Shown: piece by piece, positions 1-11,700 of the stretch
Position numbering within the stretch: position 1 is the stretch's first letter
How the letters are laid out: each line of letters opens with the position of its first letter
Assembly: GCA_946406115.1 (NCBI GenBank)
Contig: OX291557.1
Coordinates: forward strand, 2,698,501-2,762,500
Length of the DNA: 64,000 nucleotides
Source of the DNA: Apoda limacodes
Taxonomy: Eukaryota; Arthropoda; Insecta; Lepidoptera; Limacodidae
Direction of reading: 5' to 3'
Position numbers and translations under genes: made by a program
The notes under the pieces: generated by a model
Seen by the model: the letters and a program-made list of their open reading frames with translations, nothing else
Database searches by the model: none
What the model was told of the DNA's origin: nothing

Positions 1-987
1 GCGTGTGATCAACACACAGCTTCTAAGATACCTAGAAGTACACGATCTGGTCAGTGACCGTCAATATAACTTTCGCCACGGTCGCTCGACTGGTGACCTT
101 CTAGTGTATCTCACACACCGATGGGCACTAGCCATTGAGAGTGAGGGGGAGGCATTGGCATGTAGCCTGGACATAGCGAAGGCGTTCGATCGGGTCTGGC
201 ACCGGGGTCTTCTATCGAAATTGTCATCTTACGGAGTGCCCGAGGGTTTGTGCAAATTCCAGAACACTCCCCTCTCCATCTCCAAGAGCATTGGGATCCT
301 TGGTGTCGACATCTCCAGCGATGTTCAGTTCCGAGATCATTTACAAGATAAGGTGAAGCTTGCGTCCAAAAAACTTGGTGTACTCAACAGAGCTAAGCAG
401 TACTTCACGTCGGGGCAAAGGTTGTTACTTTACAAGTCGCAAGTTCGGCCCCATATGGAGTACTGCTGCCATCTCTGGGCAGGTGCACCCGGATACCAGC
501 TTGGCCCTTTTGACTCGGTTCAACGACGGGCTGTGAGAATTGTCGACGATTCCAAACTCACTTGCGGTATCGAGCCCTTAAGTCTGAGGAGAGACTTTGC
601 CTCACTGTGTGTGTTCTACCGCTTGTACAATGGGTTGTGTTCTGAGGAATTGTTCGAAATGATGCCCACGGCTACTTTCTACCATCGCACCGCTCGCCAT
701 CGGCAGGCAATTTATTCTCACACTTTAGAACCTAAGTGGTCGCGTACAGTGCGGTTTCAGAGAAACTTCCTCCCGCGAACGCTTAAGTTGTGGAATGGGC
801 TCCCTGCCAAGGTTTTCTGCAAGGATACAGTATGGAGTTCTTCAAGAAAGAAGTTATTAGATTTCTGAAGGGTCGGCAACGCGCAAGTCATACCCCTGGT
901 GTTGCAAGCGTCCATAGGCTACGGTGACCGCTTACCGTCAGGCGGACCGTAAGCTTGTTTGTTTGGTATAAAAAAAAAAAAAAAAAA
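1..987 (+). mobile_element. Non-LTR retrotransposon (LINE), 3' part with internal deletion
   Basis: An open frame at 5-868 encodes pieces of a LINE reverse transcriptase. The first 84 residues hold RT block 'LDIAKAFDRVWH', with the first catalytic aspartate. The frame then jumps to the C-terminal region ('LLLYKSQVRPHMEYC', 'LKLWNGLP'). The YADD block that should lie between is missing, so the copy carries an internal in-frame deletion and is catalytically dead. A non-coding 3' tail (about 869-968) ends in a run of A at 969-987, as expected for target-primed insertion. The element runs off the left edge. A second copy of the C-terminal half is at 4326-4935, and tail fragments recur at 13394, 38690 and 55670. 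It is a Jockey-superfamily type by motif style; the exact clade is not determined. Confidence 0.85.
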
Positions 988-1194
988 TACACCATGTACT
1001 ATTTCCAGATGTATGGTTTCCCACTCAACATGCCGTTTGTGAGCACCAAATCAGTGATATCGACTATGAAGTCTACGGGGATGCACTGCACGGACGACCC
1101 TAACGTGGAGTTTGGGTTGGCGGTCGAGGTGTACAGTTACCCTAACAACGTTGTAAGCGTCTGGGTGTTCTTAGCTACAATAACCAGAAAATAA

Positions 1195-2480
1195 ATTTAA
1201 TAATTCAAATGATTTTTTATATTATACGACAGCAGTTGTTAAAGACAGAAGCCTACTGCAGCTTGATAACTCGACAGTCGAAACATCCTCCAATTACTAT
1301 TGGGCCAGCGCGGTGGACAATGGCCTAAGTCTCCTTTCTTGAAGAAGGCCTGTGCGAGTGTAGTGGGAACGAGAATGGCTGAGCAACAAATGCTTTTTTA
1401 TTATATCTTTATGAGCAATCTAGTTGATCAATAGACAATTTAGAAGGGTTGTATGTATTAGGAATGGTCAAAATAAATTGTGACCCAGATACCAAAGACT
1501 TTATACAGAAGAGAAATATAAAATTTATTTTTAAAACTCATTTCAGGATCTTATAAAAAACAATGACAAATTAAATAAAAATATTGTTTGTATGTCTTTT
1601 CGTTTTAATGCTAACAAAATAAAATTAATATTTTAATTCCATTGTAGTATTATAAAAATATACGTAAAATAAAAAAAGGGATGCGTTAAAGTGTTGCGTG
1701 TCCAGCGTTTTTCAAGCCCATTCCGTTATATCTAACCATTTTGAAAATATTAATTGGAATTATCGACACTACGATTTTTAAGTTACACATTATTGATTTG
1801 AATATTTTGAAAATTATTTTCTAGTGTTTCGTAAAATTACTAGTCTTATTTTTATTTTAAAGACTTCCCAGCGTATTCAAAATGTTGAAGTTATTCAAAT
1901 CCAAAGTTTAAAAAACTATCAGCAAATATTTTTTTTTTTAATAAATACCTACCAAACTACTTCGAATACTATTCTTCAGTTGACATTAAGAGCCGAGTTA
2001 AATTCGCAATCAAAAGTAAAACTGGTATTAACTACTGTCTGGTCATTAATTGACTTTTGGCAGCCCTTTTAAACTTTTATTATTTTTCTATGAAGTTGCT
2101 TAATTAACTATTCATATTAATAAATAAATTGATATTTAAAGAATGCTTTTTCTATTTTAGAAATTACAAAGCAAATATAGTATCGACAGCCATTTAAAAA
2201 ATCTATTTAATCCTGCGCATTGATGTCTATTTTACTATAACGTTAAAAAACATCTTTTTGCTGAACCAACATTTTAGTTGAAAATAAACTTAACTTTTGC
2301 GAAACCTTTTCTTGTCAGCAAAAAGCAAATAAACACAGAAAAAAAAACTTATTTTCCGTTTCCTATATAATAGAAGCCTATTATTATTTCACATCGGTTC
2401 AGGTTCAGGCTTTGTCAGCCATTAAGGGAACACAGTCTCGCAAACGAATTAGCCAAATTCCAGTATCAGTTCGGGGCACT
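1195..2480. other. AT-rich intergenic stretch, no gene seen
   Basis: I see no supported gene here. A short stretch near 1290-1335, with the words 'gggccagcgcggtgga' and 'ggcctaagt', resembles a dispersed insect repeat; a related phrase occurs near 57395-57420. The rest is very AT-rich with stop codons in all frames. It probably includes the 3' flank of the minus-strand Nudix gene; a possible poly(A) hexamer for that strand (TTTATT on plus) lies near 2074, but this is weak. Confidence 0.4.
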
Positions 2481-2502
2481 TAACCTATGGTAGTGGAGCG
2501 GT

Positions 2503-2718
2503 TTAGCTTCCCGGGTCGTCGGTTTTGTTTTGCTTGGAGCGACGCAACTGCTGGAGGTAGTGGCGCTGTATGGGCTTGTGCAGCGCTAGTTGCGCGAGCG
2601 CGTCATCGATCGAGAACCACTGCCGCTTGCGCCCCATTAACCTCGAGTCTTCCCACTCCGCTAGTTCTTGAGTGACGGTCATCACGTACACTTCAGTCCT
2701 GTGTTTGTGCTCTCGATT
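2503..2718 (-). CDS. Aps: Aps-like Nudix gene, last coding exon
   Basis: Residues 86-156 of the Nudix enzyme. The acceptor (CCAG read on minus) is at 2719-2722 and is preceded by a pyrimidine-rich stretch. The exon begins 'NREHKHRTEVYV', corresponding to the family segment directly after the Nudix helix, and ends with TAA at 2503-2505. The exon is markedly GC-richer than its surroundings (CpG-containing codons), which supports real coding sequence. The overlapping plus-strand frame at 2487-2675 is its shadow. Confidence 0.92.
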   Translation of the reverse strand, partial: NREHKHRTEVYVMTVTQELAEWEDSRLMGRKRQWFSIDDALAQLALHKPIQRHYLQQLRRSKQNKTDDPGS

Positions 2719-5700
2719 CTGGAAATAATACAAAAACAAGTGTTACAAAATGTTTATTAAGAATGTAACTTTATATCAAAGTCAAAGTCAAAATGGTTTA
2801 TTCAAATAAGGATTTTACAATCACTTTTGAATCGTCAAAGTTATAAAATATTATTTTTTGAACCCTCCCACCTTCCCGCCGGTTCACAATGTTGTTGATT
2901 TCTACCGAGAAGAATCCGGCAAGAAACTCGATAGTTACTCTTTTAAAAACACTATCAATAATACAAATAAACTAAAATACAATTAATGTTTTAAATAAAA
3001 AATTTTTAGTCGTACAATTTTATGTTATTTCCATTTTAATTTGGTTTACCTATGCATCCTGTAATTGAGCATCATCAGTCCCAAGGATTTTTATCATTTA
3101 CATAGTCTGAAATATTGTAGTATGCCTTTTTACAAAAGATTTAAATTTACTTATTGATAGATTTTGAATTTTATTGGGAACTTTGTTGTAAAAGTATATA
3201 GATTGCCCCATAAAAGAGTTACTTATATCGTACTGTGACACCATAAAATCCCAGTCTTACTTCATATCAATGGTGAATTGATAAGTGAACGGATCTGATG
3301 CTTTCCTACCAACAGATATAAGTATGATTGGAGTTGCAAAAGGAAAGAGGAGGTGGATGAAGATTGGACTTTACTTTAGTTTCATATTATTTAGGATCAG
3401 GTCAATAGAGACAGGAATATGGAATATTAATGCAGTTTTTTTAAACAACTATGGGAAGTAAAAAATTGGCAATATTTTACCATTTCAGCGGTACTTAAAT
3501 GGATTGAGCAGTAACACGTGGACAAAGGGTTGGTGATGGCCTAGTGGGCTCAGTGTCTGCCTCTCGATTTATCGGAGCAGCGGAGGTTCGAGCCCGGCGT
3601 GTACCAATGAATCTTTTTCATAATTGCCCAAGTACAGTCATTTGCAAAAGTCCAAACATAGTGTTAAGGTTAAAATTCATATTCATAGTGTAAAGTTTAT
3701 ATTCTATATAAACACATATAGAAAAACGCCAAGTGTACAAGACACCATTCCTTTTTTTTTAGTATTTAATATCACCTCCATTATTTTCAATTACAGCAAG
3801 CAAGCGCCGCCGCATAGATCCGACTATATTAGAACAGATATCTGTTTCTCCAATATTGTCCGAAAAAGCTACTTTCGAGAATCCAAATGTTTGTTTTTTT
3901 TCTTAATATATATATATATATATATATTTATATTAAGAAAGAAAAAAAAAAAGAAAATTACCTAGTGCTGCGGAAATAAGCATAATACAATTGCTTAATG
4001 CATGTTAAGTTATTGAAAGATTGGCATGTACGCAACACCGAGCCTAGGTTTTTGTAGGCCTTATTTGTGATTGAATCAATGTGATTGCTAAAGTGAAGCC
4101 GTTAGTGAGTTTTGCGTCAAGTATTAATTCTAAATCTTTGATAATGTGTGCCTCTTATGACTCTGTAGTTCTTTCGTTTCGCATGTCCCATCTTTGTGCC
4201 ATCAAACCCATAGGTTTTCTATAGGATTTAAATCTGGTGATTTTACAGGCCAATAAAAAGTAAACCAATCCTGCACTATATGCGCTCGATGCACAGGACA
4301 GTTATCATGCATAAACTGTATGAAGCTGGCGTCTAAAACCTTGGTGTATACTCAACAGAGCGAAGCAGTGCTTCACGTCGGGGCAAAGGTTGTTTCTTTA
4401 CAAGTCGCAAGTTCGGCCCCATATGGAGTACTGCTGCCATCTCTGGGCAGGTGCACCCGGATACCAGCTTGGCCCTTTTGACTCGGTTCAACTGTGAGAA
4501 TTGTCGACGATTCCAAACTCACTTGCGGTATCGAACCCTTAAGTCTGAGGAGAGACTTTGCCTCCCCGTATGTGTTCTACCGCTTGTACAATGGGTTGTG
4601 TTCTGAGGAATTGTTCGAAATGATGTCCACGGCTAGTTTCTACCATCGTACTGCTCGCCATTGGCAGTAAATTCATTCTCACACTTTAGAACCCAAATGG
4701 TCGCGTAAAGTGCGGTTTCAGAGAAACTTCCAACGCTTTTGTGGAATGAGCTCCCTGCAAAGGTTTTCGCCAAGGACTACAGTATGGAGTTCTTCAAGAA
4801 AGAAGTTAAGAAGTTATTCGATTTCTGAAGGGTCGGCAAAGCGCGAGTGATACCCCTATGGTGTTGCAAGCGTCCATAGGCTACGGTGACCGCTTACCTT
4901 CAGGCGAACCGTAGGCTTGTTTGCCTATGGTAATATGGTATGGTGCCTATTTGCGGAATATCAACTAATGGATAAACACACCGCGCTGTTGGCAGCATGA
5001 TCTCGTCTAACACTTCCTCATAATGTGAAGCTATAGCGCGCCCTGCTATCGAGATTAATTCAAATTCAAATGATATCCGTCCATATTTGGGACAATATTT
5101 TGTTCAACATAGCAGGTGCTATTTCTGCGCCACAAATGAAGCCTTCCGTTTTCCGATGATACAAACGACTTCTCATCGGTGAATAATGTGTGCTCCCAGT
5201 CAAAATCTAAATATTTCTTTGCAAACAACAATATATTTTGTTTATGGGTATTATTTAAAAGGGGAAGAAAGCTAATTTCAAAAAGAAAAACTTGTCATTG
5301 GCTATTTTTAGAACGTTTTGTATTGTTTGTAGGATATATCTGTAAATTGTAAAAGGCATTTTTGCTAAAAACGGCCACTTTTAGCAAATATGCCAACTAA
5401 GCCTACTCCCAGATCTATTGTAAGAAAACGTTTTAAAAATGGCTTATGACTGGATTTATATTTTAAACATTTGGATTCTCGAAATAAGCTTTTTCGTAGA
5501 GTTTCTTATTTAACAAAAATCTAAACTGAATTACAGTTTGAAGTTGAATGCAAATGAAGTGTGTTATAAACTTTAGGTACCTACACACCAACTTAAAACT
5601 GTAATTCAGATCAAATTTTTGGAAATAAGTAATTTTTTTACCTTGTTAGTGCATCTTCTTGAGGCCGGTTGTTTTCTTTTTGTTATTATTTTTATTTTTA

Positions 5701-8700
5701 TTTTAAGTTTTATTTTTAGTTATGAGTGACGAATTGGTTTCGAGTGTACAGGCATGTTGTTATGGTGTGTGATTGCGTAAATAATGCATATGAATGCATA
5801 ATGCGATAGCAGCAATCGCGGTTGATTTAAAGTGTACTTAAAGTGTACCGTTTAACTTTTGAAAGTGTACCGTTGTCTATCTCCGAAACTCATCAGCAGA
5901 TCTATATGAAATTTAAATAAGAACATATCGGATAAACTACTTTCAAACAAAAAAAGTACTTTGCAAATCCGTCTATGTATATAATGACGGAGTTATGCCC
6001 GAGCATACAATTAAAAAAATATATAAACATAGCCCTTGCCTAAGGTAAGAGGAGGTCGAGCCGCAACCGTAGGGACGTAAAAGACCGAAAAGTAATGTGG
6101 GCAATAGTAAAAGTAAATTTCGGTTAAGATTTTAATTTATAATACAGGATTAAGTATTAATATTTTTAACGAACCGATTTAAAACTGCTCACCCGTTATG
6201 TACGCTAGGCTACCAACCTTAGTGCACGGATTTTCGAGACATTCGCAATCAAAATAAAGTGGGGCCCAGGTGTCAAAGTATAGGAAGGCGAGACAGTTTT
6301 TTTCTTTCGATAGGCCCCACGCAAACAAATTTCAAATATTTCAACTTATGCAGGATTCGCGTCATATAAAACTAGTAATTTTGTAACTTCTTCGAAAACG
6401 ATTTTGTTTTTGTCTTGAGAATGTACAAAAAAATTACAAGAAACCATTTATGAGTATATAAAATAAGCTTAAATAAAGAATTGTTAGACAAATAAGGTTT
6501 TTTCACAAAACAAGTGGTTTGGGGAGGGGAAAGCGACCAATCAATATTTTCTACAAATATATCTTGTAGGTTGTAGGTTAGAGAGTAAAAATAGAGTGAA
6601 ATACACAAACTTTAATATAAATAACAATACAAAATACAAAGTCCAAGAAGTTAATTTATATGGTTTTTAAAAATTAACAAATTGAGGTGTCTCCGAACAT
6701 ATTTTTTTCATACAAACTGTGTTAAACCTAATAATTTTAACTACAGACATTTCACTTCTCAAAACGTGTAATTGTCATAACGTGCTGTTTACCATAGCCG
6801 CAAAACCTATATTCATCTATAAAATGCCCGTGAATTATTGATAAACAAAGTTTTTATCGAATTAATTAAATGTATGAAATCAACAAAAACTTTAGTTATT
6901 TTATAATTCATTATTAAATACGCATTTTGCGACAGTGTAATAACCCATTTTTATAAACGAAACGTTTAAACATAGTTACTACCTATGAATATTTAGTGCA
7001 CCAAAGGTTGTATGGGAAAAATTTGATGCGGATTCACCTTAAGTCAAAACAACTACATGACGCTTAATACCAACACCATTTTAAAATATGGCTAAAAATC
7101 AGAAAGTCCAAAACATTTTTCGCGGACTCTTTTAATAATGTTATCGTCTGGAGTTAATTTCCAGTCAAAGAGATTGGGCTCATCATCCTGAGATTGAGAC
7201 TCAAATATGTCTCCGGAATAATGGCGAGGTTTTTCTGATCGTCTTATTGTAGGCTTTTTAAATCTTTCTTCGCGCCTTGGTTCTCGTTTTTGAACAATTT
7301 CATAAGATTCCTTGTGTCGAGGAGCTTTTCCATTTGTTTTGTTGTCATCGGCTCGCGTAGAAAATATATTAAGTGGAGAAAAGTAGGAGAAAAACGGACT
7401 GGAAGTCTTTGTTTCCTTTTTCTCTTCCTTATTGCAAGATAAATCAAGAAAAGAAAACGTATAATCAGATTCATGTACTTGTTCACGAACATGGGAAGTT
7501 ATGTGAACTGGATTTCCATGTTTCTCTAAGGAATCTTCAAAATTAATCATTATACGACGATGTGGTTTACGTTCGTTTTCATTCTTGCATAATTTAGCTT
7601 GCGATTTTTTAATTCTCATTATAAAGTCGTAATAACTTTCAATGTTTTCTGAGCATTTGTAACAAATAGTGTTAAGGTAATGAGTTTCCTCTATATCGAT
7701 ATTTAAACAGACAAGAATTTTGTTAATCATTTCGGATCTTTTACAGTAATTACCAAATAAAGACACATTGAATTCAGCTTCTGATACGCATAATCGACAC
7801 ACTTTTTGCGGTAACGCCATTGTATTTAAATACTAAGTAAATACCAAAAAATAAAGATCACTTTTATATTTCCCGCCACTTTTTTCTTTTCTTTTTTTAT
7901 GGAAAAAACGCTCTGCTTCAAAGAATGCATTGTGTCCAATGTCGAGGTTTTTAATTATCGATATATTCAGGATATTAAGAGTATTTTGAACAAGGATATA
8001 TTTTAGTACATATACACCAAAATATTAATTTATTTGTATGCACAATAAAATCTTAGCATTATAGCCACTAACAGAAATGGTTGTTAAAATATTTACTTTA
8101 GCTAAGTACCTACCTACCTACCTATACGTATCAGTTAATATTATATTTTTTAAAGGTTCTCCTCGAAAAGAAAACCGGTACACTTACGATATCTTAATTT
8201 ATTCAATAATATTGTTTTGACCACCGAACAAAATAATACTAAGCAATATTAAAGTAACTTCTTACAGTACAATATCTATTTATATTAAATTTACAAATAT
8301 ACATTTGTAATAATAATATATAAATAAAAACTCCTAACTGTACATAGATACATACATATTATTTAATATATACAAACAAATATATATACATTGATTACTT
8401 ACATATATAATACACACACATAAAAATCTTAGCCAAATATTACTGACATTGTGATATACAACGACTATCTCGAATTATGTTAGGCAATGATTTCCATAAC
8501 TTTTCAGCTGTTATAACGAAAGACTTACTAAAAAAATGGGTATTGTGTTGTGGAATTTTTAGTAGTGACGTAGTGTGTGTTCGCAAAGTGTTATTTCTGT
8601 CAAACAGAAAATCAAAACGCTCACGGAGGTAATTTGAAGCTGGGTTGAATAATACATTAAAAAGTAACGTAAGCACGCGAGTTTTCCGGCGAAATCAGAT

Positions 8701-11700
8701 TGGGAGCCACTTTAATTCATTTCGAAAACTGGAAACATGATTAAATTTCCGTAGACCGTAAATAAAACGAATGCACAAGTTTTGAAGCCTATAAAGTTTA
8801 TTTATTAACTCCTTGTTGGCATCTAAACAGCAAACGTTTGCATAGTCGAAGCAGTTTTGAATACGTTTTAGAGAGGCTTACTTCATTTACATTAACTGTC
8901 CAAGTTAAGTTAAGATTAACTAGAAATGCCAGGTATTCACCACCTCGTTGTATTAAATTGGAGTGCTATCGTACATAACTGGGTGATAAGAATTGTCCTG
9001 AAGCCGTAAAGTATGGACTCGAGACAATTATTGTTTGAGATTTCCTAGGATTGACCATAAGGCCATGAGAGTGTGCCCATTCGTAAATGCTGGCCATGTC
9101 TTTATTCATTTTGCTACCTGCACATTCAAAATCATCAATCTTAAAATAAAGCTGGATGAATCATCTGCATAGAGATGGTAGAAAGAAGATAATTTTATTG
9201 TGAGCGTATTAATGAAGATAGGAAATAGGAGTGGTTGAAGGACGCCACCCTGAGGTACACCAGCAGTTAAGGTACACCAATCCGAGAGATTCTTATCAAG
9301 GCGTATACACTGCTGGCGCCCCCTAAGGTACGAATCAAACCATTCTATGACTAGTGGAGATTTGTTAAAGAGATTTCCATGGCAAAGCGTATATCATCGG
9401 TAACTTTGACCAATGCAGTAACTGTGCTACGCCCAGTACGAAACCCTGATTGCATTGGACTCAACAGTGTATTTCATTCAAGAAATTATGTCAGTTGAGT
9501 ATGAACTATACTTTCAAGTACTTTTAAGTACTTTTGGTGAGGATAGGGACGGAAGTATGTAAGGATGTATGATGGTTTTGAGTCTTTAGGAAGTGGAATA
9601 ACGAATGCTTTCTTCCACGCAGTCGGAAATGAGGATGTGACCAGAGAGTAATTTAAAATGTATGTAAGTATTGGCAACACCTCATCATGGATAAAGAAGA
9701 GCATTTATAACAGATATCGTCAGAAGCAGTAGCTTTCGAGAAAATGTAGAGGAAAGATTTTTTAACGTCACACGTAGAAAAAGAGTTGAAAGAGAAAGAG
9801 TTGCATTTGGGTCTTGGTATATTTTGAAAATGAGATAAAGTTTTTAATTTCATTTGATCCTCCATTACAACAGGAGGCGTTGAAAAATGTTTAGTAAGAG
9901 CAATCAAATGAGCATAATTCCTAGCAGTAACTAGAGAATTACCAATCCCAATCTTTTTCAAAACTTTCAAACCTGTGAAGGGCTGGATTTTTCGAGAATG
10001 GCATGAGTGTGACGTCTCTTTGCATCTCTACACATTCTATTGCAGCGATTCCGTATTGTCTTATAGGCAATATAGTTTTCTTGAGTTGCATTTTTTTTGC
10101 GTTTGTGCTTAAGTTTATTTCTTTTAGCCATTATATTGCGTATGTCTTGTGTGAGCCAAGGTGCAGGTAAATGTTTGACTTTGACACGCTTTACTGGCGC
10201 ATATTTGTAAAATGACGCTATGATAATTTTATTAAATTCATCAACCGTAACATCAACATTAGCTGTCTGTAACTGATGTGCAATCAATCATACTAATCAC
10301 ACTCTTCAGTATTTTTGGATCGATCGATATTTTAATTGCGAATATTAATATTTTTAAGCTGTAATTTAGGAAGTAGAATTCTATAGGCAAGAAAAATTAA
10401 ATCGTGGTAAGAGAAAGGTGCATCAAGTTGTCCATGTGTTACTAATTTATTTAAGTAGTGATGTTGTGCAGTAAGGTGAGTGGTGGGTTGCTGAAAGAGG
10501 CAATAAGTTAAAATTAGGTGAGGAAATAACGAACCAGAGTTTAGAAAAACGGCTATCATTTCGCCGACAGGTGTTAAAATCACAAAGAATAATCGTATCA
10601 TGATAGGAGGGGCAGGAAGATTTTAGATAAGATTGTAAAGATTTGAAATCATCTATATGACGGAAAAGGACCGAGTAGAAGGTGAGTATGACGAAAACAG
10701 ATTTCAAGAAATAGGTGTTCTGCGGAGTTACAATACTCGATTGGTGATTAATTTATTTGTATCAGAACGAAGACATATAGCTTCTTACTCCTCCACCACC
10801 TCTCTGTTCTATCATTTCGGATAGTTAAAGAGGGCTAAAGAAAAGATTCCGAGATAAGATTACAATCTACATATTTTTCACTAAAAGATGCCAGAAGATC
10901 AGAATAGTGAGCCGGAATACTTTGCGCGTTAATGTGAACTATGCGTAAGTTATTTTTGAAAGCATGAAAAACAGCATTCAAATGCTCACTGAGATTTATG
11001 GAACACGTTAAATCACTATCAGCATCTAAGAAATTTTCAGATTTAGAAGAGCAAGAAAAGTAGTAATCATTTAGGGGAAAAAATGAATGCAATGTATGGA
11101 TAATAATAAAATAACTTATATAATATAAATAAATAAATAATCAAACTATAACACAAATACGTATATACACCGGGTTCTTACAAAAAACTTTTATAAACAT
11201 TTATAACCCCAAGCTTTAAGCAAGGCAAAGAAAAAAACCTTATATAATTAATAAAGGAATATTACAATCAATTATTTTATACAAAAATTTTGAACCAAAT
11301 AAGTACCAAGTAGGTATTAAAAATCAGTAAAAGCACAAAATCAGACCGATTACACGACACTCTAAAGCAAACTATAAAGTAATAAAATTAAAATTAAATA
11401 ATTTATTGCATTATTAAATAGCGTACATATGGTAAGAATTATTGAGCGAAACATAAATTAAGATAAAAAGACAAATTAACTTATGGGACAATTAACTGGG
11501 ATTGTACTTTTTTATTTGCAATATAATTTAATAAGTGGTAAAACCATAGTTTCTAAAAAGCATCAGTTAGATTGATGGTAACAGACCAAAACACAAAACG
11601 AAAAAAAATAAAATGAGAATCTGTGATCTGCTATTTTCGGAATATTCGGCTTTGGCCACTTTGGCTATTTTCATTATTCAGATTTTTTTAAACGTTTCCT

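Larger units (their letters stand above)
3860..5497 (-). mobile_element. Tc1-like DNA transposon remnant, split by a LINE insertion
   Basis: Inverted arms at 3860-3892 and 5465-5497 match closely (shared word 'gagaatccaaatgttt'). Between them, minus-strand codons show Tc1-family transposase motifs: near 4210-4325 'MHDNCPVHRAH' and 'SPDLNPIENLW' (a catalytic Asp region and the final Glu), and near 4960-5220 an upstream part with a 'TDEK'-like block and 'PNMDGYH'. The two parts are separated by a LINE fragment at 4326-4935. Frameshifts and stops show the element is dead. An AT microsatellite at 3906-3927 sits just inside the left arm, in a larger T-rich/A-rich hairpin. Confidence 0.7.

Noticed and set aside
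2487..2675. 62-aa plus frame, Ala/Arg-rich.
   Set aside because: Antisense to the last Nudix exon, whose family match on minus is unambiguous.
3526..3625. Possible tRNA gene because of good A and B boxes.
   Set aside because: No acceptor stem closes around the boxes and the anticodon region does not fold; a tRNA-derived SINE explains it better.
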